Shown here: positions 1 through 8,465 of the stretch, in pieces | How positions within the stretch are numbered: position 1 is the first letter of the stretch | Layout of the letters: each line of letters opens with the position of its first letter | Source of the DNA: Drouetiella hepatica Uher 2000/2452 | GTDB lineage: Bacteria; Cyanobacteriota; Cyanobacteriia; Elainellales; Elainellaceae | Assembly: GCA_019359505.1 (NCBI GenBank) | Contig: JAHHHD010000041.1 | Location: forward strand, 1-45,815 | Direction: 5' to 3' | Length of the DNA: 45,815 nt | The notes under the pieces: generated by a model | Database searches by the model: none | What the model was told of the DNA's origin: nothing | Seen by the model: the letters and a program-made list of their open reading frames with translations, nothing else | Translations under genes and position numbers: made by a program

Positions 1-58
1 CTGTGCGACGAGTATCACAAAGGTCTGCAAAGGCTTCGACAATGGCAAGTTGGGACAT
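1..58 (-). CDS. Transposase N-terminus (partial, ISAs1-like)
   Basis: An ATG on the minus strand at 58-56 opens a frame reading MSQLAIVEAFADLCDTRRT that runs off the window edge. This resembles the N-terminal DDE_Tnp_1-associated segment of ISAs1-family transposases, where a phrase like F.L.DPRR follows the start. The fragment lies just inside an IS terminal repeat and points away from it, as expected for the start of a transposase. Only 19 residues are visible, so the family rests partly on the matching C-terminal fragment at the other window edge, which may be another copy of the same element. Confidence 0.5.
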   Translation of the reverse strand, partial: MSQLAIVEAFADLCDTRRT

Positions 59-126
59 CTGGTATCACAGTTGGAGAGATGACATAACTACCCTATCAAG
101 CACTTAACTAGAATGAAATAGCCCTG
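1..126 (-). mobile_element. 5' end of an ISAs1-like insertion sequence (partial copy)
   Basis: The outer end of this element lies at about position 126. Read inward on the minus strand it begins CAGGGCTATTTCATTCTA. The element at the right edge of the window begins CAGGGTTATTTCATTCTA, and 25 of the first 31 bases agree. These are therefore the two terminal inverted repeats of one IS type. This copy shows the end upstream of the transposase start; the rest lies outside the window. The ISAs1 family is assigned from the transposase fragments and recalled family features, not from a database. Confidence 0.65.
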
Positions 127-155
127 GCTTTCCAACGATATCTCCATCAAATGCA

Positions 156-914
156 GTGAGGGCTGGTAGAGATAGAGAGCTTTTACTTATCTTGCATAAG
201 GTTCTGTCCGAGGTGGAAACGTCTACACAGGCTTTTAATGGTCTCTGTGCTGCTGTGCGGTATGCTATTAAAAGACAAATTGCTCGAAGTGGGGTTATTC
301 CTCAACTTTCAGAATCAGCAGGCTCACACTTAAAAGCCATTGAATTTATTGATGCATTTGTCATTAGATCGATTGAGGGGCAGGTTGCTGCAATTGTAGC
401 AGGGGCTGTCCTATCTATGTATTTTGATCAGTTTGAAGGTTTTGAGGTTATTGTTCATCCGGTCAATCAGAGTGGTGCTTCTTCCAATGAAGTAGCAGAT
501 ATAGACATCAAGAAGAACGGTAAGATTTTTGTGGTATTCGAGGTTAAAGATAAGCAGTTCAATGAGCAGGATGTTGACCATGCTGCTTTCAAAGCCAGTC
601 AGTACGGCTTGAATTCAATCACATTTGTTATTGGAGTCAATGGAATATGCATCGGCTCATCTCTTGAGCAGGTTGCGAAAACTGTTTTGCTTGCGAGAAG
701 CGTCAATGTTATTTTTGTTGATCTTGTCTCCTTCATGAGATCAGTAATTGCATTATGTCCAGAGCTTTCTTTTGCCACTTTTTTTGCAAAGCTTCGGTAC
801 TATGCGATCGGTGCTCGGGTCAGGGATGAAGTTTTTGAGCATATTGAGTATGTTTCTCAATTCATGCAAGTCTTGTCGAACCTGCCATCTAATCCATTGG
901 AGAAGACGGAATAA
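156..914 (+). pseudogene. Restriction endonuclease-like protein, N-terminus lost to IS insertion
   Basis: The frame contains a PD-(D/E)XK-like nuclease core: VADIDIKKNG supplies the Asp and VVFEVKDKQF the E-x-K. The sequence around EVKDK resembles the C-terminal half of SacI-family restriction enzymes, which is a tentative assignment. The first usable start is GTG at 156. The same frame stays open back through 117 and across the IS end at 126, encoding GFPTISPSNAV just before the GTG. The visible protein is therefore probably the C-terminal part of a longer one whose 5' portion lies beyond the IS. No cognate methyltransferase is in the window. The codon choice (many AT-rich codons, few HIP1 sites) differs from the neighbours and suggests transfer. 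Confidence 0.5.
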
Positions 915-971
915 TGATGGTTGACGGGGTACGGAGATTTCTTGCTATGGCTCCACGTTGACGATACACAT

Positions 972-1868
972 TTAAACCTGCCAGACGCGCGGCACACAGC
1001 CCGATCGCCCTGCATAAACCGGACGCAGCAGGTGCCAGACTTGCGTGAACCAGTGGCGGACTTCGGTGGTGGAATTGCCTCGGTAGCGGCAGAGCAAGCC
1101 CGACATGAGGCGCGTGGCTCCGGCTTGGCTGTTAGAGGACGGAGAGGACGGGAAGAGCGATCGCGCTTTTGTCACCAGTTCTGGATCAACGATTTGTCCG
1201 ATAAAAGCAAAACTGCCGATGACCGGGTAGCCCGCCAAACCGTGGGAGCTGTCTAGCATTTCGCCCCCGCCTGTCAAATATTGTGGGTCAATCCACAGCA
1301 GTCGCCCCTGCTGCCAGACTTCTGTGCGCGATCGCCATTCGCCTGTCGAGAATTTCTCGCCCCGTGCCGTGCGCCCCAATCGCGTGATCTCCCATCCTGT
1401 CCAGATGGCGTTTGCCTCTAGCTCAACGCGTAAATCCTGACGGTAGATTGCGCCATCAAAGACAATTGTCTCCTGCGGAAACCATTCCAGGCTCGATCCG
1501 GCGGCTAAGTGAATCTGGGTCGTTTGCTGAGCTGTTGCACCGCTGCTGCGATACACTTTGGCGGCTGAGGCGGTTGTCACCAAGGCAAGGGCTTGAGGAT
1601 GGAGGCGAATGTTGAGAGAGAGGCGATCGCCCCCCACCATTCCCCCTGCGGTGTGCAGCATCACGGTATGGCAGACTTCGCGCCCTTCTGGGTAAAACGG
1701 TCGCTGCACCTTCAGGGGAGCCTGCATGTGGCTGTGGCTGAGTAGGGTTTCACCTGAACCTGTTTCACCGCCTGTTTTACCTAAGTGGCTAAACTCTAGC
1801 TGGAGCTGTCCCTGCCAGTGTTCAGGAGTGGAAGCGAGAGTATCGGATTGCGGCTTACTGAGACTCAA
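972..1868 (-). CDS. ureD: Urease accessory protein UreD
   Basis: UreD is a chaperone that binds apo-urease and, with UreF and UreG, delivers nickel to its active site. The 298-residue product has the family's length and landmarks: MLHTAGGMVGGDRL near residues 70-83, TTASAAKVYRS, LEWFPQETIVFDGA, and a C-terminal RSGCVPRVWQV. Its start lies 31 bp downstream of the ArsA-like gene on the same strand, so the two may be co-transcribed. In many cyanobacteria ureD is followed by ureABC. Here the next gene is convergent and the IS lies beyond it, so no urease structural gene adjoins it. I see no frameshift. Confidence 0.9.
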   Translation of the reverse strand: MSLSKPQSDTLASTPEHWQGQLQLEFSHLGKTGGETGSGETLLSHSHMQAPLKVQRPFYPEGREVCHTVMLHTAGGMVGGDRLSLNIRLHPQALALVTTASAAKVYRSSGATAQQTTQIHLAAGSSLEWFPQETIVFDGAIYRQDLRVELEANAIWTGWEITRLGRTARGEKFSTGEWRSRTEVWQQGRLLWIDPQYLTGGGEMLDSSHGLAGYPVIGSFAFIGQIVDPELVTKARSLFPSSPSSNSQAGATRLMSGLLCRYRGNSTTEVRHWFTQVWHLLRPVYAGRSGCVPRVWQV

Positions 1869-1899
1869 GGGGCGATCGATCTGACTTCAAAACAGCACT

Positions 1900-3771
1900 T
1901 TAAAACAGCAGCTCTGCCGCACCTTCAACTAGCGTCAGGGATTTCTCTCCTCTGGGCATCTGCGGCAAACGAACGATCGTCTGTGCCGGAAATGCTGGCA
2001 GCGTCTGGTGCGGCTCAAATCGATTATGCACGATATAACGCTGACTTACGCCTAAATCGGCAAGGGATTGCGTCAGGCGCTCAGCTTCGGCAACGATCGC
2101 CGTCTGTGCTTGCAGCACGCCAATAAACTCAGTATGGTTAGCATCTTTCAGTTTTTTCTGGGTCTGCATGACGCGCTGACGCAGGGTGCGGAGCCGCCCC
2201 ATGAGTTCGGTGCGCCCGACTGAATCTTGATATTTAATCCAGAGCTTGAAGATCCAGGAAAGCCAGTCAGCCAGAGCGGTGGGCATTTCCAGAAACCGTA
2301 GCAAATGTCCGGTGGGTGCGGTGTCTAAAACAATTAAATCTTGTTTTCCTTGCTCTAGCAGCTCCATGACCTTAATGAGTGACAGCATCTCGTCAATGCC
2401 GGGAAGCGCCTGAGCCACGATTTGCCGCCATGCCTGGGGCGTGTAGGCAATTTGCAGCGACTCATCGCCCGTATCGCCGCTCATCATCGCCGCCAACTCC
2501 CAGAGGTAGTCTTCTCGAAACTGCTCTAAAACCTGCTTTGCGTCTATCTCTTGGGCGCTGAGATTGGTCGAAATCTGTGTCGGCTGATGGGTAAGCGACA
2601 TTCCCAAGGCATCCCCCAGAGAGTGCGCTGGATCGATGGAAATGACGCGAATGTTTTTGTCGGGATGGGCTGCCGCCAAATGCCACGCGATCGCCCCGGC
2701 CACGGTAGTTTTGCCCACGCCCCCTTTGCCGCCTACGAGAATCAGCCGTCGTCCTTCGGTCAGGAAATTGGGCAAGCTGGGTAGCAGCTTTGTGGGTAGG
2801 GCAAATGGGGCAGCGATCGCAGGAGTCAGCCGGAACGCAGAGGCAGGCTGAATCTGGGACATCAGAGAATCGATCGCCGCGAATCCTACAGGCTCTTGCG
2901 GCTGCTGGGGCACGCCGAGGACGGGCTGAAGGTCGTCCTGAATCCCCTCAAACTGAATCGCCTCAAACTTAGCCAATAGCTCCTGCTGTTCTGGAGTAGC
3001 GCGATCGAGGTGAATATGATTCACAAACAGTCCACCCACCGGAATCTGAAGCGTATGAAGGGCATCAATAAATCGCCGAGTTTCCAAATAGCTCATCGGC
3101 TCTGGAATTGCCACGACGCAACAGGCGGTTCGCACGGGGTCTTGCAGGAGCTGCCGTCCAGAGGCGAGATCTGCCTTCATCTCCGTAAGGAAGCGATCGC
3201 TTTCATCGGCAACATAAGATCCGGCAAAGCGCTGCGTCATGACTCGATGCTTTTCTTGGAATAAATCTAGCGCTCCCAGAAAGCCGTCCAGAAAGTCCAT
3301 CAAGCCAAATAGGTTGAGCGTATGTCCGCTAGGAGCCATGTCCACCACGACGCGATCGGCAACCTGCTCCCGCAACAGCCGCTGAATTTCTAGAATCCCC
3401 ATTAGCTCATCCAGACCCGGCCAGCTCAGATCCCAAATAGGGCTGAGGTCTTCACCCTCCACAAAGCTGCCTCGCTCTACCAAAATCTCTAATACCTTGC
3501 CGTAGTCGGCTTTGAAGGCTTGTAGTAGCGCCTGGGCATCAAGCGATCGCACCTGGAGGTTAGGCAGATCCGACATTGCCTGGGGCACATCTCCTACAGC
3601 TATCTGCAAGACATCGCCTAGCGAATGCGCCGGGTCGGTGGACAGCAGCAAAACTTGCTCTGTGGGAAAGCGTTGCGCCCATCTACGCGCAAATCCACAG
3701 GACAGGGTGGTTTTGCCTACGCCTCCTTTGCCGCTAAACAGAGCTAAACGCAGAGGATCAAAGTGATTCAT
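1900..3771 (-). CDS. Two-domain ArsA/GET3-type ATPase
   Basis: This 623-residue protein has two homologous P-loop halves. The first has SGKGGVGKTT at about residues 13-22, TDPAHSLGD and DMAPSGHTLNLF. The second has GGKGGVGKTT near residue 350, IDPAHSLGDAL and DTAPTGHLLRFLEMP. Both Walker A motifs carry the signature lysine of the SIMIBI ArsA/GET3 class, so both halves may bind ATP and form an internal pseudo-dimer. Family members energise arsenite efflux or carry tail-anchored membrane proteins. No arsB, arsC or arsR is nearby, and I do not see the ArsA metal-site cysteines clearly, so arsenic export is not supported. It starts ATG and is divergent from the kinase at 4059. Confidence 0.85.
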   Translation of the reverse strand: MNHFDPLRLALFSGKGGVGKTTLSCGFARRWAQRFPTEQVLLLSTDPAHSLGDVLQIAVGDVPQAMSDLPNLQVRSLDAQALLQAFKADYGKVLEILVERGSFVEGEDLSPIWDLSWPGLDELMGILEIQRLLREQVADRVVVDMAPSGHTLNLFGLMDFLDGFLGALDLFQEKHRVMTQRFAGSYVADESDRFLTEMKADLASGRQLLQDPVRTACCVVAIPEPMSYLETRRFIDALHTLQIPVGGLFVNHIHLDRATPEQQELLAKFEAIQFEGIQDDLQPVLGVPQQPQEPVGFAAIDSLMSQIQPASAFRLTPAIAAPFALPTKLLPSLPNFLTEGRRLILVGGKGGVGKTTVAGAIAWHLAAAHPDKNIRVISIDPAHSLGDALGMSLTHQPTQISTNLSAQEIDAKQVLEQFREDYLWELAAMMSGDTGDESLQIAYTPQAWRQIVAQALPGIDEMLSLIKVMELLEQGKQDLIVLDTAPTGHLLRFLEMPTALADWLSWIFKLWIKYQDSVGRTELMGRLRTLRQRVMQTQKKLKDANHTEFIGVLQAQTAIVAEAERLTQSLADLGVSQRYIVHNRFEPHQTLPAFPAQTIVRLPQMPRGEKSLTLVEGAAELLF

Positions 3772-4058
3772 AAAATTGGCTCACTAAATGGGCTTACTGA
3801 AGGGGCTTGCTGAAGGAGCAGATGGAAGGGACAAAAGGCTAGGTTGGGCGATCGCTCCGGAAATTTACGGAGCTGGAATCCGCTACACAGCTTAGGTTTA
3901 TCGGTAAATCAACAGTTAAGAACCTCAACAGAGTCAGCCATATTGATCTATAAGGTACGCTGTTGATTCTTTAAGAGCTGCCGTTTTAGCCCTTATTGCT
4001 ATAGTTCCCGCGCTGATGCCCACTATCGCGCCACAAAATGATCCCGTGAATATTTCCT

Positions 4059-5198
4059 ATGAACATCTCCCCACTGAACGGCAGACCTGGACGCAACAAC
4101 AGCGGTCGAGAGATTGAGTGTCTTCAGGCAAAGGTTGCTCTTCTAGAGCAGCTTTTAGCAACCCATGAACAGGAAACGATCGAAAAATCAAATCGCCTGG
4201 AAAAGGCAATTGCAGATCTACAGGTTCATGCTCAAAAGCTAGCTGAATCTGAGCAGGCATTGCGACGCTCTGAAGCTGCTTCTACAAGACAATCCCAGCA
4301 GCTCCAAAAAACGCTGCGCGAGCTTCAGCATGCTCAAGCCCATCTGGTTCAAACTGAGAAGATGTCTAGCTTGGGGCAGATGGTGGCGGGAATTGCCCAT
4401 GAGATTAACAACCCCGTGAACTTTATTCATGGCAATATCCCTCCCGCAGAGCGATACATTGAGGATCTGCTCCTGCTGCTAAACCTATATCAGCGTCATT
4501 ATCCGTTGCCTAGCTCAGAGATCGAAAATATGATTGCGGCGATCGATCTAGAGTTTCTTAGGCAAGACTTACCCTGTCTGCTGCAATCTTTGCAGTTAGG
4601 AGCCGATCGCATTCGACAAATTGTTTTATCTCTCCGCAATTTTTCACGCCTTGATGAGGCCGAAAAGAAACCTGTTAATCTGCATGATGGCATCGACAGT
4701 ACGCTTTTGATTTTACAGTCTCGCCTCAAGGGCAAGTCTCACGGCAAGTCTCAGGGTTCAGCCATTCAAGTTATTAAGGAATATGGCATACTGCCCCCTG
4801 TCGAATGCTATGCAGGTCAGCTCAATCAGGTATTTATGAATATTCTCAGCAATGCCATTGAGGCGCTAGAAGATGCGACGGCTACCTCTGTCTGCGATTC
4901 TCCCACAATCACTATTACAACTTCTCTAGAGCAGGCTACAGATAATATTAATAAAGGCAATATTAATAGCCCTACCGCAGTTCTGATTCGTATCTGTGAT
5001 AATGGCGCTGGCATTAGAGAGTCTGTTCTAGAACACTTGTTTGAGCCGTTTTTTACAACTAAGCCTATTGGCAAAGGCACAGGGTTAGGGCTATATATCA
5101 GCTATCAGATTGTGGTGGACAAGCATCATGGTTCCTTGAAATGTATCTCAGCACTCACTCAAGGCACCGAATTTCAGATTAGAATTCCACTCCATTAA
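4059..5198 (+). CDS. Soluble sensor histidine kinase (coiled coil, HisKA, HATPase)
   Basis: The 379-residue protein has no membrane segment. Residues about 20-100 are a coiled coil (LQAKVALLEQLL, QKTLRELQHAQAHLVQTEK). The H-box is [19 protein letters not shown], with the phospho-accepting His at 114. The ATPase has the N-box [16 protein letters not shown]1 ICDNGAGI, the F-box EPFFTTKP and G2 [11 protein letters not shown]. There is no PAS or receiver domain, so sensing must be by partner or coiled coil. It is a paralogue of the kinase at 6082, which carries an inserted PAS domain. The next gene starts 4-49 bp downstream, implying an operon. Confidence 0.85.
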   Translation: MNISPLNGRPGRNNSGREIECLQAKVALLEQLLATHEQETIEKSNRLEKAIADLQVHAQKLAESEQALRRSEAASTRQSQQLQKTLRELQHAQAHLVQTEKMSSLGQMVAGIAHEINNPVNFIHGNIPPAERYIEDLLLLLNLYQRHYPLPSSEIENMIAAIDLEFLRQDLPCLLQSLQLGADRIRQIVLSLRNFSRLDEAEKKPVNLHDGIDSTLLILQSRLKGKSHGKSQGSAIQVIKEYGILPPVECYAGQLNQVFMNILSNAIEALEDATATSVCDSPTITITTSLEQATDNINKGNINSPTAVLIRICDNGAGIRESVLEHLFEPFFTTKPIGKGTGLGLYISYQIVVDKHHGSLKCISALTQGTEFQIRIPLH

Positions 5199-5247
5199 AC
5201 GTGTGAACTTACCTGTCTGCAACTCCACTGCATGGGACGCAACTTTT

Positions 5248-5973
5248 ATGTATGACCTGACTAAGTTTACGCTCAAAAATATGACCGAGTGTGGAGCCGA
5301 TCTGCGGAAGCTCGGTTCTGGAGCAGACAGCATGGAAGAAGTGAGCGATCGCATAGTTCGCTATCTCTATGAGCAGTTTGTTGATGAGCAGACCGATCGC
5401 CCTGCCTTTGCACTGGTTCGCTTCTTCAAGACCCATCTCTATGGGGAGCTAGAGGCGAGTTTGCAACAGCATCTGACTGCCGCATCGCCAGATCAGCCCA
5501 GCGATGTTCTTAAGTGTCTGACGCTCCTGGCAACGGTGGGAGATCAGCCAGCGTGGAATTCTCGTTACGCATCAGAAGGGCATCAGGTGATTCCCTTGGC
5601 CAGCGAGCAGATTGTGGCACAGTCGCCGATGATTTCTCAGCTCATCAAACAGTTTGGCTTAGAAACAAGCAGCGTTCTGTCGCCCGACCCTGAGCTGCTA
5701 GTAGATTTGGAACAAAAAACCTTTAATGTGTTCCATGTGCCAGCGGCGATCGCCAGTCCTTATGTGCCCGCTCAACAAGAGTTTGTGATTCCTTGCGGCA
5801 TTCAGTCGGTGCTAGGGTTTGGCGGTATGCTGCCGTCGGGTAATATCATTGCCGTCATTCTGTTTTCAAAAGTGCCTATCTCCAGAAATACGGCTGATAT
5901 GTTTAAAACTTTGGCTCTCAATACCAAAATGGCGGTATTGCCGTTCGATCGGGGCACTATTTTTAGGAAGTGA
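5248..5973 (+). CDS. Conserved protein of unknown function between two histidine kinases
   Basis: I recognise this as a conserved bacterial family often found beside sensor kinases, but know of no assigned function. The product is 241 residues from the ATG at 5248 (MYDLTKFTLKNMTECG). A GTG at 5203 would add 15 unconserved-looking residues. Segments that look conserved include YLYEQFVDE, ALVRFFKTHLYGELE, CLTLLATVGDQPAWN, PMISQLIKQFGLE and IQSVLGFGGMLPSGN. The last part has the feel of a GAF-like sensory fold, which is inference only. There is no signal peptide or membrane helix. It is sandwiched between two paralogous kinases on the same strand, so a regulatory or sensory-input role is the obvious guess. 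Confidence 0.75.
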   Translation: MYDLTKFTLKNMTECGADLRKLGSGADSMEEVSDRIVRYLYEQFVDEQTDRPAFALVRFFKTHLYGELEASLQQHLTAASPDQPSDVLKCLTLLATVGDQPAWNSRYASEGHQVIPLASEQIVAQSPMISQLIKQFGLETSSVLSPDPELLVDLEQKTFNVFHVPAAIASPYVPAQQEFVIPCGIQSVLGFGGMLPSGNIIAVILFSKVPISRNTADMFKTLALNTKMAVLPFDRGTIFRK

Positions 5974-6081
5974 CTCGATGAGCTGGGTCGAAAACAGAGC
6001 AAACTTGGGTTATGTTTGTTTTGAATCTTGACCTTGCCCATTCAGAGTTATGCGAAATAGACAAACCCAGGAAAGATCCAG

Positions 6082-7671
6082 GTGAATCAGAGAGGGCTAA
6101 GCATCAAAGTTGAGCAGCTCAAAGCGCAGGTCGCCGCTTTGGAACAGCTCTTGGAGGTTTATGAGCGGGAAACGATTGAACAGTCTGACAGGCTTGAAAA
6201 AGCGATGGAAACTGTTCAACAACACGCCCAACAGCTCGCCCACTCTGAGGCTGCCCTACAGGTCTTGAAGTCTATTTTAGACAGTATGGGAGAAGGGGTA
6301 ATCGTGGCTGATCAGCAGAGCAAACTGCTGTTTGTCAATCCGGCGGCAGAGCAAATTTTGGGCGATCGCCATGTCTTGCTCCAAAGTGAGGGGCGAGAAG
6401 AGCCTCTAGAATCGTTACTCCAGCCTGATCGGATCACGCCCTATGCGATTGCAGATTTGCCGCTCATTCGAGCCATTCGCGGAGAGTCTGTCGATGCCAC
6501 TGAAATGTATGTTTGCCCTATCCTAGAAGCACAGGGCACAGAAGGCATCTGGCTGCGGGTAACAGCACGCCCCATTCGTGGAGAAAACGGCAGCTTGCGG
6601 GGAGGCGTGGCTGTTTTTCACAACATTACAGCCATCAAGACTACGGAAGATGCCCTACGCCAATCGGAAGCGCGATCGCGGCAGCAAACCCAAACCCTAG
6701 AGCAAACCTTACGAGAGCTACAGCAAACCCAGGCTCAGCTCGTGCAAACCGAGAAAATGTCGAGTTTGGGTCAGCTCGTCGCGGGAGTTGCCCACGAGAT
6801 CAATAACCCTGTCAATTTCATCCACGGCAATATCTTTCCCGCAGAGCAATACATCCAAGATTTGCTGGCGCTCATTGACCTCTATCAGCAGCATTATCCC
6901 GATCCAGTTGCCGAAATTCAAGCCGAGACTGAGCGAATCGATCTGCCCTTTGTCGCAGAAGATCTGCCCAAATTACTGCAATCGCTGAAGATGGGTGCCG
7001 ATCGCATTCGGCAGATTGTCCGATCGCTGCGCAACTTTTCCCGTCATGATGAGTCCGATATGAAGCCTGTTGATATTCATGAGGGCATCGACAGTACGCT
7101 GATGATATTGCGCGATCGCCTGAAGTCTAAGTCAGAGCTTCCGAGCATTGTGGTGTGCAAAAGCTATGGGGCGCTGCCCTCAGTGGAATGCTATGCAGGG
7201 CAGCTTAACCAGGTGTTCATGAATATCTTGTCGAATGCGATCGATGCTCTGGAGATGGGCGTTGGTCGTCGATCGCTGGCTGCGACATCGGCAGATAAGA
7301 CATCGGCGGATGTGACACGCTATCCCCATTCTGCAACTCCGACCATCCAGATTCAAACGGAAAAAAGGGATTCTCGCGTGATCATCCGCATTGCAGACAA
7401 TGCAGGCGGTATGCCCGAAGACGTTCGGACAAGATTATTTGATCCGTTCTTCACCACAAAGCCGATCGGTAAAGGCACAGGATTAGGGCTTTATATCAGC
7501 TATCAAATTGTGGTAGACAGGCATGGTGGAACCTTGACCTGCCGATCGGAACCAGAGCAGGGAACAGAATTTTGCATTGAAATTCCTATTTTGCCTGCTT
7601 CTAGCGATCGCAAATCTCATCTCTCTGAGCCAGACATTAGCGCTCCCTTCACATTCAGCCACAATGGTTAG
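6082..7671 (+). CDS. PAS-domain sensor histidine kinase
   Basis: This is a 529-residue cytoplasmic kinase starting GTG. An upstream AGGAAAG at about 6069 may serve as ribosome binding site. Residues 5-65 are a coiled coil paralogous to the N-terminus of the kinase at 4059. A PAS domain follows at about 66-190 ([40 protein letters not shown]). A second coiled coil precedes the H-box [19 protein letters not shown], with His238. The ATPase has [23 protein letters not shown] and [12 protein letters not shown] linker of about 25 residues, rich in Thr, Ser and Ala, lies between the N and G1 boxes. No response regulator is adjacent. It probably forms an operon with the two genes upstream. Confidence 0.87.
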   Translation: MNQRGLSIKVEQLKAQVAALEQLLEVYERETIEQSDRLEKAMETVQQHAQQLAHSEAALQVLKSILDSMGEGVIVADQQSKLLFVNPAAEQILGDRHVLLQSEGREEPLESLLQPDRITPYAIADLPLIRAIRGESVDATEMYVCPILEAQGTEGIWLRVTARPIRGENGSLRGGVAVFHNITAIKTTEDALRQSEARSRQQTQTLEQTLRELQQTQAQLVQTEKMSSLGQLVAGVAHEINNPVNFIHGNIFPAEQYIQDLLALIDLYQQHYPDPVAEIQAETERIDLPFVAEDLPKLLQSLKMGADRIRQIVRSLRNFSRHDESDMKPVDIHEGIDSTLMILRDRLKSKSELPSIVVCKSYGALPSVECYAGQLNQVFMNILSNAIDALEMGVGRRSLAATSADKTSADVTRYPHSATPTIQIQTEKRDSRVIIRIADNAGGMPEDVRTRLFDPFFTTKPIGKGTGLGLYISYQIVVDRHGGTLTCRSEPEQGTEFCIEIPILPASSDRKSHLSEPDISAPFTFSHNG

Positions 7672-7722
7672 AGCTTAAGGTGTTGAAGCTCTGAATGTTG
7701 TGGTTGTGATTTAGATTAAGAC

Positions 7723-7811
7723 AGGACTTACGCATTTTTGTTATGTGTGGTGGGCGCAGCCCACCACACATAACAAAAATGCACTACAGCTAGAGGGCTT
7801 GCGTAAGTCCT
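7723..7811. repeat. Long perfect hairpin element (type B, copy 1)
   Basis: The inner stem is a perfect 24-bp inverted repeat, 7732-7755 against 7759-7782, with a 3-base loop. Its tip is GTGGTGGGC/GCCCACCAC. Outside it a second pair, AGGACTTACGC at 7723-7733 and GCGTAAGTCCT at 7801-7811, makes a larger nested palindrome. It lies 51 bp after the kinase stop codon and could stop transcription, but no T-run follows. The nested structure suits a non-autonomous mobile or palindromic repeat. A second hairpin with the same GTGGGC/GCCCAC tip lies at 20994-21048. Confidence 0.8.
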
Positions 7812-8037
7812 ATAAGATCCTTGACCTGCGTTGAGTGTCAATTTTAGGCGGTCTATTTTATGAAAGTTGCCTGAACCGATCCTTCGTGCGCTTCATTTCA
7901 ACTCGGCGCTCCAGCCTGGAATTAAATTCCATCAGGAGAATCAAAACTGTATCTTGTTGTGATAACTCAGTCATCCCTTTTCAGTACGCTGGGTGTAATG
8001 AAGTCAGGTCAGCTGCCAATTTAATGCTAATCAATAT

Positions 8038-8133
8038 TATGGTAACCGCCAAGGCGGTTAGGACGGGGACATTTAGGGTGGGGCGCGAAGCGCCCCACCC
8101 TAAATGTCCTAAGCAAACTGGCGACAGCTATAG
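8038..8133 (+). repeat. MITE-like element, type A copy 1
   Basis: The 5' flank is ATGGTAACCGCCAAGGCGG followed by TTAGGACGGGGACAT. It contains the palindrome TAACCGCCAAGGCGGTTA at 8043-8060. The centre is a perfect 20-bp hairpin, 8067-8086 against 8090-8109, tipped GTGGGGCGC/GCGCCCCAC. The 3' flank is ACTGGCGACAGCTATAG. The same flanks recur at 10540-10635 (inverted) and 36974-37060. I see no coding capacity, so it would need a transposase in trans. The rest of 7672-8465 holds the type B hairpin and no gene I can support. Confidence 0.8.
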
Positions 8134-8465
8134 TCAATAGCCTGATCACTGCCTCAATTTTGACATTTGCAGTCATGCTGCTAATGTCTGGAGCGTCTGT
8201 TCTAGCTCAGCATAAACTTCCTATTGGGAACTGCTTAAATTTTTCATGATTAGATCTTCCCAAGTAAGGGGCCTTAGCTGACCTAGCTATAATGCTTGGA
8301 AAGCGCGTTTAATATAGATTATTTCTGTATTTTTTGATACTGATTAGAGCTTAGATGTCAAATCTACGTCACAATTCCCTGACAAATCTACAATTTACCC
8401 CTGATCGACTCATCTGTTGGCATACACTCGCCTTCCCCAACCTAGAGTTCTAGCGTCTAGACTGG

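Noticed and set aside
1412-3766. Many long plus-strand frames opposite ureD and the ArsA-type gene
   Set aside because: They are antisense shadows of well-supported genes and show no family features.
1900-3771. Arsenite efflux ATPase
   Set aside because: The two-domain layout fits, but no arsB/arsR neighbours or clear metal-site cysteines support arsenic export.
4826-5436. Minus-strand frames opposite the first kinase and the unknown gene
   Set aside because: Shadows of the plus-strand genes.
7835-8140. Plus-strand reading frame of about 100 codons between the kinase and the AAA+ gene
   Set aside because: It runs through the MITE-like element, has no family resemblance and no ribosome site.
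7672-8465. Possible CRISPR array or tRNA in the long gap
   Set aside because: There are no regularly spaced direct repeats, and no cloverleaf or TPsiC-like sequence; the repeats present are the two palindromic elements.
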